DNA from: a virus
DNA length: 47,837 nt
IMG/VR virus record: IMGVR_UViG_3300009788_000141
Span: 1-47,837 of that record
Direction: 5' to 3' (one strand)
Part shown: in pieces, positions 42,451-47,837 of the stretch
Position numbering within the stretch: the stretch's first letter is position 1
How the letters are laid out: every line of letters starts with the position of its first letter
Program-made: the position numbers and the translations under genes
Notes under the pieces: generated by a model
Told to the model about the DNA's origin: nothing
Database searches by the model: none
The model's input: the letters and a program-made list of their open reading frames with translations, nothing else

Positions 42451-42983
42451 CTACTCCGGGAGAAAGATTACAACAGGTTTATGAACAAATAGATCTTATC
42501 AAGAAAGACATGGATTATCCCGACAGGGATCGAGTAATGAAGAGACTTCGTAAGGAACGAAGAAAACTCGAAAAACAAGAGGGTATTGCTAAACCCACTA
42601 AATCTCCTATCCAATCTCAGAAGAAGACAACAGGGAAAATTGAAAAACCCAAGAAAACCACGAAGAAGACTCGGGAGAAGAAATCCACCAAGAATTTAAC
42701 AGCAGGGGATGCTTCAGAGAAATATCTAGATTCTCCACCTGAACATATTTATTCATGGTTATCCGAAAATGGTTATAAAGATCGAAGAGATGATCCTACT
42801 TCACTAAATGCAGGTATACTTTATTGTACCAGTATCGAGAGAATCCACGAGGAAGAATCACCTACTTATATTATTGAGAAATTTGAGGCTCGTTGGGGCC
42901 AAAAACCAGACTTTTTTACCATTCTTAAACAGGGTAGAATTACAATGTTGGCTATGGGCCCTTGTGCTTCACAGTTTATATAA
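42447..42983 (+). CDS. Lysine-rich linker protein, unknown
   Basis: 178 residues: an N-terminal helix (RLQQVYEQIDLIKKD), a Lys/Thr-rich low-complexity linker (about 50-90) and a folded C-terminal part (IYSWLSENGYKDR). It looks like a nucleic-acid-binding linker between two small domains. The family is not recognised. Confidence 0.6.
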   Translation: MTTPGERLQQVYEQIDLIKKDMDYPDRDRVMKRLRKERRKLEKQEGIAKPTKSPIQSQKKTTGKIEKPKKTTKKTREKKSTKNLTAGDASEKYLDSPPEHIYSWLSENGYKDRRDDPTSLNAGILYCTSIERIHEEESPTYIIEKFEARWGQKPDFFTILKQGRITMLAMGPCASQFI

Positions 42984-43020
42984 GAGTTTTTAAAATTCCT
43001 TTTAAACTAAGAAAACTTCG

Positions 43021-43029
43021 TGATATAAT
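43021..43029 (+). promoter_or_regulatory. Extended -10 promoter in a conserved intergenic module
   Basis: TGATATAAT, preceded by a TTAAAATTCC element 30 bases upstream and followed by GGGAATTTTATCC. The same arrangement appears near 45182-45262. Confidence 0.55.
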
Positions 43030-43071
43030 TAAAATATAAGGGAATTTTATCCTCAAAACAGGGAAAAAACA

Positions 43072-43686
43072 ATGAAGGGGCAACAAAATCAATACGAAAT
43101 CCAACTCATTCTCCCCAATCCCAAAAAGGATGACATCGACCAGGAAATAGCTCTTCTGAAATTACAGGGTGTTCCAAACCCTTCTCGGTCAATTGTTTCT
43201 AAACGTTTGGCTAATGATGACAGAGCCTATCTGGTTGATGATTTCACAAATCTCCCCAGTGTTCTTCCGTTGTTTGGGAGTGACAATTTTACTGGGGAAA
43301 GGATGGAAGCCATTACTAACTTGCTAGAATGGGCAGCAAAACAGGCTGATTATATCGAAACTGCTATTCATGATTTTCTTGAAGATCCTTCTGAAGCCTC
43401 TCTCCGAATCATTATGGGTATTCTTGAGGATGCTCAACTTCTGATGATCTCAGCATTTGATAAACATAAAAAGCCCAAGAAACTCACACTCACAGAACTC
43501 ATTCGTCGGTCATTAAGATCAGGTTCATGTTCCATAGAACAACTTTACATTTTGGGAAGAGAAAATTCTCCACAGAGTAAAAGACCAGAAGCTGCGGTTA
43601 GACAAGCTCTTCGTAGAATGGAAAGGCTGGGAGAAGTCAATCAAAACAAATGGGGTGAATACTTCATCACACAGGAGAAAGAATAA
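43072..43686 (+). CDS. Winged-helix-like DNA-binding protein candidate
   Basis: A 204-residue protein. The first half has FTGERMEAITNLLEWAAKQA. The second half has a helical segment, SKRPEAAVRQALRRMERLGE, followed by VNQNKWGEYFI, which looks like a winged helix with recognition helix and wing. It could be a transcription regulator. It is the first gene of a cluster with its own promoter. Confidence 0.6.
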   Translation: MKGQQNQYEIQLILPNPKKDDIDQEIALLKLQGVPNPSRSIVSKRLANDDRAYLVDDFTNLPSVLPLFGSDNFTGERMEAITNLLEWAAKQADYIETAIHDFLEDPSEASLRIIMGILEDAQLLMISAFDKHKKPKKLTLTELIRRSLRSGSCSIEQLYILGRENSPQSKRPEAAVRQALRRMERLGEVNQNKWGEYFITQEKE

Positions 43687-43687
43687 G

Positions 43688-43942
43688 ATGGGTTTACCAA
43701 TGAAAAGAATGCTTCGTCTCAGAGAATCCCTTCAAATTGAAGATCTTGCTCTGATTTCGAGTCAGGAAACAAGAACTCAATATAATGAGGTTCACAAATC
43801 ATACAAGAGAAAAGGCGGATTTCAATCTAGAGAAATTCAAGCTGTTCAACTCTGGATAGATTTTTACACAGCCTTTGACAATGAAGACTATGATGAGGCA
43901 GTTCGATCTTATTATCCTCTTAAAAGAATGATTGGAGCTTAA
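43688..43942 (+). CDS. Small unknown protein
   Basis: 84 residues from 43688, with GGAGAAAG upstream. A basic helical N-terminus (MKRMLRLRESLQIED) is followed by an acidic C-terminus (DFYTAFDNEDYDEAV). It lies two bases after the previous gene and three before the dCTP deaminase. Confidence 0.6.
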   Translation: MGLPMKRMLRLRESLQIEDLALISSQETRTQYNEVHKSYKRKGGFQSREIQAVQLWIDFYTAFDNEDYDEAVRSYYPLKRMIGA

Positions 43943-43945
43943 GCA

Positions 43946-44524
43946 ATGACGATATTAGCTGATCATCAAATAGTAAATTTATGTAATGGAGAAAAAGGCC
44001 CTATGATTCGGCCTTTTGTAGATGAGCTAATGCGTACAAATCATGGGAGCCAAAAAATCATTTCTTGGGGTCTTTCATCCTATGGATACGATATCCGATT
44101 GGGAAGGAAGTTCATGGTTGCTAATTCTAATTCACGAACAGTGGACCCCAAGAACAATGACATATCCTCATGGAAAGAAGTGGAAACAAAAGAAGGGGAA
44201 TCAATTATCTGTCCAGCCGGCAGTTTTGTTTTAGCTGAATCGATAGAACGATTTTATATGCCACATGATGTTATAGGTATAGTTATTGGAAAATCCACCT
44301 ATGCAAGATGTGGTCTCATTGTTAATGTAACACCCATCGAACCCGGTTGGGTTGGTATACTTACACTTGAACTTCATAATGCTTCTCATCATGATATCGT
44401 CTTGTATCCTCTTGAGGGTATTGCTCAGGTTAATTTTCATCAGGGTGAGCTTCCTGATGTTACTTATGGTCAGCGGGGTGGCAAATACCAAAATGCTGAA
44501 AAGGTTACTCCAGCCAAAGTTTAA
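43946..44524 (+). CDS. dcd: dCTP deaminase
   Basis: A 192-residue protein of the Dcd/dUTPase trimeric fold. SYGYDIRLG (45-53), GKSTYARCGL (115-124) and LTLELHN (139-145) with the catalytic-site Glu142 are present, as is the C-terminal YGQRGGKYQ lid. It turns dCTP into dUTP, or into dUMP if bifunctional. Together with the dUTPase it would drain dCTP towards dUMP, the substrate for thymidylate synthase-type enzymes. The family assignment is firm, the mono- or bifunctional nature is not. Confidence 0.9.
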   Translation: MTILADHQIVNLCNGEKGPMIRPFVDELMRTNHGSQKIISWGLSSYGYDIRLGRKFMVANSNSRTVDPKNNDISSWKEVETKEGESIICPAGSFVLAESIERFYMPHDVIGIVIGKSTYARCGLIVNVTPIEPGWVGILTLELHNASHHDIVLYPLEGIAQVNFHQGELPDVTYGQRGGKYQNAEKVTPAKV

Positions 44525-44532
44525 TCTGTTGT

Positions 44533-44541
44533 TGCTATAAT
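44533..44541 (+). promoter_or_regulatory. Extended -10 promoter
   Basis: TGC directly before a perfect TATAAT in TTGCTATAATATATATC, right after the dCTP deaminase stop. It is one of the recurring TTGCTATA sites. The AAGGAG site and ATG at 44571 follow. Confidence 0.65.
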
Positions 44542-44570
44542 ATATATCTATTATCAAGGAGATAATAAAA

Positions 44571-44930
44571 ATGTTGACAGTAGGAGATCTTAAACAAGTT
44601 TTAGAAGACATTCCTGATGAGGCTGTGGTTGTTTTTCTTTCTCAGCCCTCTTGGCCTTTTGTCTACTCTATTTCTGGTACAGGCGATGTGCAAGAAGTTT
44701 TACAACATGAGTGTGAGAGTGATGATTATCATGGAGAAGGTATTTCTTTTGATGAATTCATGATGATAGAAGATCCTCTCCATTCTCTATTGGGTAGTGT
44801 TTTTGGCAGGAGCCAAATGGATGACATGAAGGAAATGATAGAAAATGGTGAAACTCCCATTCTCTATTTGACTGAGGGTACACAACTTCGCTATGCAACA
44901 GGGGGAGAAGCGGGTTTATGGAATGGGTAG
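44571..44930 (+). CDS. Unknown acidic protein
   Basis: 119 residues with many Asp/Glu. It opens with LTVGDLKQVLEDIPDEAVVVF, a motif of small phage proteins often placed next to nucleotide metabolism or unknown early genes. No catalytic motif is visible. It has a good AAGGAG site. Confidence 0.6.
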   Translation: MLTVGDLKQVLEDIPDEAVVVFLSQPSWPFVYSISGTGDVQEVLQHECESDDYHGEGISFDEFMMIEDPLHSLLGSVFGRSQMDDMKEMIENGETPILYLTEGTQLRYATGGEAGLWNG

Positions 44931-45184
44931 AATTAAATCAAACAGAACTAGATATCCTAGAAATTCTTCATCGAGTTCAGAATGAAGGAGGCTACTGGAT
45001 TACTCTTGCTGATAATCTACAACCTATCGCTCTGAGAATGGCATTAACTACAGGGTATTGTATTCGAGACATCGGAAACAAACAACCAGCGGGATTTACT
45101 CTAACAGCCAAGGGGCTTTTGTATTTAAGTAAAAATGGAATCGAAATTGACCCCAAAAATAGTATTTGGAATTGGGAGAGTTAA
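44918..45184 (+). CDS. Small winged-helix-like protein
   Basis: 88 residues with LNQTELDILEILHRVQNEG, then a helix and FTLTAKGLLYLSKNG, similar to a winged-helix layout. It could regulate phage genes. It overlaps the preceding gene by 13 bases. Confidence 0.55.
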   Translation: MEWVELNQTELDILEILHRVQNEGGYWITLADNLQPIALRMALTTGYCIRDIGNKQPAGFTLTAKGLLYLSKNGIEIDPKNSIWNWES

Positions 45185-45210
45185 AATTCCCTCAAAACTC
45201 AAAATTCATT

Positions 45211-45221
45211 TGTTATATAAT
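45211..45221 (+). promoter_or_regulatory. Extended -10 promoter in a conserved intergenic module
   Basis: TGTTATATAAT preceded by TTAAAATTCCC and followed by GGGAGTTTATCC. It is the second copy of the module seen at 42990-43055. Confidence 0.5.
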
Positions 45222-45262
45222 TATTTTAAATAAAAATATAAATCAGGGAGTTTATCCGTAAA

Positions 45263-45379
45263 ATGGAAGAAAAATCCCATTCAATCGATAACATTAATTC
45301 AGGATTGGGATGTTTTATCTGGTTTGGGATGTTCTTTTTTTGCTCAATCTGTGGATGGTTAACAGGGCTGATTTACTAA
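45263..45379 (+). CDS. 38-residue membrane microprotein
   Basis: A very short gene, MEEKSHSIDNINSG then a hydrophobic stretch CFIWFGMFFFCSICGWLTG, ending TAA. It has one membrane segment with several Cys and Trp. The stop overlaps the ATG of the next gene by one base (TAATG), and GGGAG stands 12 bases upstream. It is likely real and possibly an inner-membrane effector or lysis/host-modulating peptide. The function is unknown. Confidence 0.55.
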   Translation: MEEKSHSIDNINSGLGCFIWFGMFFFCSICGWLTGLIY

Positions 45380-45669
45380 TGAACGATGATGAACGAATTC
45401 CCATGATGAACTCAATTCTACTTTCTAATAATCCCAGACTTTCATATTGGATGATAAATCTTCAGTATGACAAGGAGAGTTGTGTCTGGTCAATCGAAGC
45501 AGATGTTCCAGGTGGGGTAGATTTTCTGGATGAACTGGACAAGGGTGTGGGTGATCTTGATTTTTCTATTACGGGGATATCTTCTACACCTATGGATAAT
45601 ATGGTAGTTTACTTTAAATACAGGGGGAGTCGCATTATTGATGAAAAACCAAATGCTTCAAAGAATTGA
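45379..45669 (+). CDS. Small unknown protein
   Basis: 96 residues from 45379, where TAATG couples it to the microprotein. Acidic, with a beta pattern (LSYWMINLQYD, then CVWSIEADVPGG). No motif known. It overlaps the next gene by 29 bases. Confidence 0.6.
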   Translation: MNDDERIPMMNSILLSNNPRLSYWMINLQYDKESCVWSIEADVPGGVDFLDELDKGVGDLDFSITGISSTPMDNMVVYFKYRGSRIIDEKPNASKN

Positions 45670-45943
45670 ATTTCCTCTGGATGTCCAGGCCATTCTTCAC
45701 TATTTGGATGAGAGAGATTTTAAGGCCGATGAATATATCGTTGTCCCGGGTATCAATTCTCCCTCTGGCCATTGGTGCATTGTTTTTCTCGACCAATTTC
45801 TGTCTTTGGAACGGGTTATCAAACTTTTACCCGAATGTCAGGTTAATATGGTAAGAACTGAATCTAGTCAGAGGGGAAATCTGGGGAAACATATTCTTGC
45901 TCAAATTCCTTTACAGGGTGATGAGGATGATCCTATAATGTAA
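45641..45943 (+). CDS. Small unknown protein
   Basis: 100 residues from the ATG at 45641 (GGGGGAG 11 bases upstream), with alpha/beta pattern (VQAILHYLDERDFKADEYIVV). No motif recognised. A second ATG at 45653 is possible. Confidence 0.55.
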   Translation: MKNQMLQRIEFPLDVQAILHYLDERDFKADEYIVVPGINSPSGHWCIVFLDQFLSLERVIKLLPECQVNMVRTESSQRGNLGKHILAQIPLQGDEDDPIM

Positions 45944-45976
45944 TTGGATCTCTATCCACATTGAAGCTCAAGAGTT

Positions 45977-46000
45977 AGGCCCCTTTCTCTTGGGCTTTGA
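45977..46000 (+). terminator. Weak terminator-like hairpin
   Basis: AGGCCC and GGGCTT pair over six bases with one G-U, with a 9-base loop, followed by TGATGATTG. The T-run is short, so it may be a processing or attenuation site. Confidence 0.35.
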
Positions 46001-46029
46001 TGATTGTATTAGATAAACAGGAGGATACA

Positions 46030-46365
46030 ATGACTACTCAAGAAATCAAGATCAAAGAAACAATTACGGGTTCTTTCGATATAACCAAGGCAGAGAAAAC
46101 CCTGGCAAAGGAACTTTCTTCTCCCCCCAGACTTACTCATTGGGCCATGTTTAATATTGAACTTTACAACATGAATCCCTACATCGTTATTCGTCGTAGA
46201 ATGTCTCTTAATTCCTATTATTTAAATGGATTGAGTTCATCTTCTAAACAGCGATTGACTGACATACTCAATGATGAGGGATTATGGGATCACAACTCCG
46301 AAATTCATCTTGAATCAGATGAGTCTGTTTGGTTTGAAATCTGGGGAAACTATTTTCCCAAATAA
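46030..46365 (+). CDS. Small unknown protein
   Basis: 111 residues from 46030 (GGAGGA site). Charged N-terminus (IKIKETITGSFDITKAEK), then beta-rich middle. I do not recognise it. It may be one of the small effector genes of the right-hand cluster. Confidence 0.6.
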   Translation: MTTQEIKIKETITGSFDITKAEKTLAKELSSPPRLTHWAMFNIELYNMNPYIVIRRRMSLNSYYLNGLSSSSKQRLTDILNDEGLWDHNSEIHLESDESVWFEIWGNYFPK

Positions 46366-46465
46366 TTCTCATACACAATTTTTGACTGGCCCAGGGAGAA
46401 ATCATACCCGAGGGTTTACCTTCTCATCACCACGACCTTTATTTGATCACTGGGAGACATTCTAC

Positions 46466-46762
46466 ATGTTCAACAACTTAATAAAACGACGTGTTATGCA
46501 ATTTGTTGTTGATGAAGATGATACTGTTAATCTTCCTATAGAATATGAACTGCTGGGATTTGGCTGGGATAAACGAGGCTTCCCGGTTGTTTTCGCCATG
46601 GTAGAAGATGGCTGGAATGATATCAATACACATGTTCTTTACTTTTTCAAACCAGGGCAAAAGGTTCTACCGTATCTATCTTTGCGTTATCTGGGTGAAC
46701 TTAGAAAGGAAGATAATCAGGTAATTGGTCCCAAAGTTTTATTTGTTTTTGAGGAAATTTAA
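46466..46762 (+). CDS. Small unknown protein
   Basis: 98 residues from 46466, where GGGAG lies nine bases upstream. A longer frame to the left has no convincing start. The sequence is beta-rich with YELLGFGWDKRGFPVVFAM. The gene is followed by a gap with the AAATCTTTTGAA element. Confidence 0.55.
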   Translation: MFNNLIKRRVMQFVVDEDDTVNLPIEYELLGFGWDKRGFPVVFAMVEDGWNDINTHVLYFFKPGQKVLPYLSLRYLGELRKEDNQVIGPKVLFVFEEI

Positions 46763-46873
46763 AATTCCCCCAGAACCCCCAAATCTTTTGAATTAATATA
46801 TAAATATGGCGTATCACATGCGCTATATATGGAACATCTTTTCCATATTAACTATCACGGAGGACAAAGCAAC

Positions 46874-47182
46874 ATGCCAGAAAAAACAGTTACAACCCGA
46901 ATCCGGGATCTGAAACGGTTGACGGGAAAAATTGAGGGGCTTCGGATCACATCAATACAACCCGAAGTTACGATTGAGGTTCGACACGAGTTTAAACAAT
47001 TACCTGAAGACTTCCCTGATTCAGTTCTGGGCGTTGGGGATGAAGTCATCGAAAACAGAACAGAAAAAGATGGTGACGAATATCACACGGTCGTCAATAT
47101 CTGGCTAGGTTCACCCTTCGTCGAATCAACAGAAGAAACTGAGGAAGAAACTGCTGAGGCAGAATCAGTCATCGAAGAATAA
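46874..47182 (+). CDS. Small acidic-tailed protein
   Basis: 102 residues from 46874 with GGAGGA nine bases upstream. It has a folded N-terminus (IEVRHEFKQLPEDFPDS) and an extremely acidic tail (EETEEETAEAES). Such tails are common in phage DNA mimics and inhibitor proteins, but there is no direct evidence here. It ends at a strong terminator. Confidence 0.6.
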   Translation: MPEKTVTTRIRDLKRLTGKIEGLRITSIQPEVTIEVRHEFKQLPEDFPDSVLGVGDEVIENRTEKDGDEYHTVVNIWLGSPFVESTEETEEETAEAESVIEE

Positions 47183-47209
47183 CTTCAAAAATCTTTTGAA
47201 ATAAATTTT

Positions 47210-47236
47210 AGGCCAGGTTCTTTTCCTGGCCTTTTC
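47210..47236 (+). terminator. Intrinsic terminator
   Basis: AGGCCAGG and CCTGGCCT form a perfect 8-base stem with a 7-base loop (TTCTTTT), followed by a T-rich tract. It is the clearest rho-independent terminator in the window and ends the acidic-tailed gene's transcript. Confidence 0.8.
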
Positions 47237-47269
47237 TTGATTTTTATTTACCTATCTGGAGTTTATATC

Positions 47270-47581
47270 ATGTCAGAAAAAGAATCGTCTCAACCTGGTC
47301 CTTTCACTGAATGGGTTAATAATAATCATCTCGATACTTCAAATTCAGAATTTCGAGACTTTTACCTAAATCGTTTGTCAAAGGTAATTCGGAATTCGAA
47401 TTTTTTCGATTTCCACCCGGATGACCCTGAATTTCAGCGTCAAATTCTTGTTGAGGAATTGGCCACAAGACTAGATGGGATATTCATGGAAGAACTCCAG
47501 AGATTGACTCAAGATCTTGATAAAGGCCTTCTAATAGCCTTTTCCCCGTCACATACAACTACAGGAGAAGAACTAACATGA
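47270..47581 (+). CDS. Small unknown protein
   Basis: 103 residues from 47270, after a CTGGAG site. Helical and acidic, FRDFYLNRLSKVIRN then ILVEELATRLDGIFMEELQRL. It overlaps the next small gene by ATGA. Confidence 0.6.
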   Translation: MSEKESSQPGPFTEWVNNNHLDTSNSEFRDFYLNRLSKVIRNSNFFDFHPDDPEFQRQILVEELATRLDGIFMEELQRLTQDLDKGLLIAFSPSHTTTGEELT

Positions 47582-47700
47582 CTGAGATTATCACATATCT
47601 GGCATGTCTTTGGTACATCTTCATCACCATTCGCCCACTTTCTCAAATGTATATAAGGACTCGTAATGAAGAAATCAAGAATCGCACAAATCTATCTTGA
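47578..47700 (+). CDS. 40-residue membrane microprotein
   Basis: MTEIITYLACLWYIFITI begins with one membrane segment, followed by a basic tail (YIRTRNEEIKNRT). ATGA couples it to the previous gene. A short phage inner-membrane peptide, function unknown. Confidence 0.5.
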   Translation: MTEIITYLACLWYIFITIRPLSQMYIRTRNEEIKNRTNLS

Positions 47701-47837
47701 GGCTCTCTATGAACAAGGGGAGGAACACGCAACATATACCCTCTCCCGTGATTTTCATGAAAACATTGAAGACATAGGACCCCTTTATTTTAACGCAGCA
47801 TATATCAGGGAGAAGGAAAGAGAAGATCTTAACGATC
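47666..47837 (+). CDS. Unknown protein (partial)
   Basis: Starts at 47666 with AAGGA upstream, overlaps the microprotein, and runs off the right end of the window. The visible part (57 residues) is helical and acidic: AQIYLEALYEQGEEHATYTL. Nothing more can be said. Confidence 0.5.
   Translation, partial: MKKSRIAQIYLEALYEQGEEHATYTLSRDFHENIEDIGPLYFNAAYIREKEREDLND

Noticed and set aside
1-47837. Searched for tRNA genes, integrase, attachment sites, lysis genes and transposons
   Set aside because: None is recognisable by eye in the window, so temperate lifestyle or lysis cassette cannot be stated.

Overview
The window is part of the genome of a tailed double-stranded DNA bacteriophage with a long tail (siphovirus-like). 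Evidence: a terminase, a portal, a protease-scaffold protein, an HK97-like major capsid protein, a tail tube, a frameshifted tail chaperone pair and a 982-residue tape measure protein. The host cannot be named. The DNA is AT-rich, genes are packed with 1-8 base overlaps (ATGA, TAATG), ribosome binding sites are AGGAG-like, and the recognisable promoters are sigma70-like, often with an extended -10 element. I see no integrase, repressor, endolysin, holin or tRNA gene. Both ends cut through genes, so the genome continues on each side. No gene-free stretch exceeds 300 bases.

Layout: everything left of about 29,050 is on the minus strand and everything right of 29,127 is on the plus strand. The two blocks diverge from a 78-base region in which two oppositely directed promoters physically overlap. 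Read in transcription order, the minus block is: small terminase candidate, large terminase, portal, a three-gene sugar cassette (glycosyltransferase, PglD-like acyltransferase, DegT-type aminotransferase), protease/scaffold, cement protein and major capsid protein. Then comes a roughly 8-kb host-recognition block (LamG/carbohydrate-binding protein, two related beta-helix spikes, several small virion-associated proteins, a 22-repeat protein and a fibre-tail adaptor candidate), an exported small protein, an internal promoter, another glycosyltransferase, the neck proteins, tail tube, tail chaperones, tape measure protein and distal tail proteins.

The plus block carries replication and nucleotide metabolism: DUF932-like protein, ssDNA-binding protein, dimeric dUTPase/MazG-type pyrophosphatase, two divergent members of the thymidylate synthase/deoxynucleotide hydroxymethylase superfamily, RuvC-like resolvase, DnaB-like helicase, zinc-ribbon/TOPRIM primase, deoxynucleotide kinase, UDG-like/3'-5' exonuclease/family A DNA polymerase fusion, 5'-3' exonuclease, endonuclease V-family-like protein and dCTP deaminase. 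These are followed by a run of small unknown genes.

The most interesting reading is that the plus-strand enzymes form a pathway for an altered pyrimidine nucleotide: dCTP deaminase, pyrophosphatase, two TS-like enzymes that both have Asp at the position that is Asn in thymidylate synthase, and a dNMP kinase. The glycosyltransferases and aminosugar-type enzymes in the virion operon could then decorate either DNA or virion proteins. This is inference. Repeated promoter-like motifs across the plus block, the overlapping divergent promoters, the likely +1 frameshift in the tail chaperone and the duplicated spikes are directly visible in the sequence.
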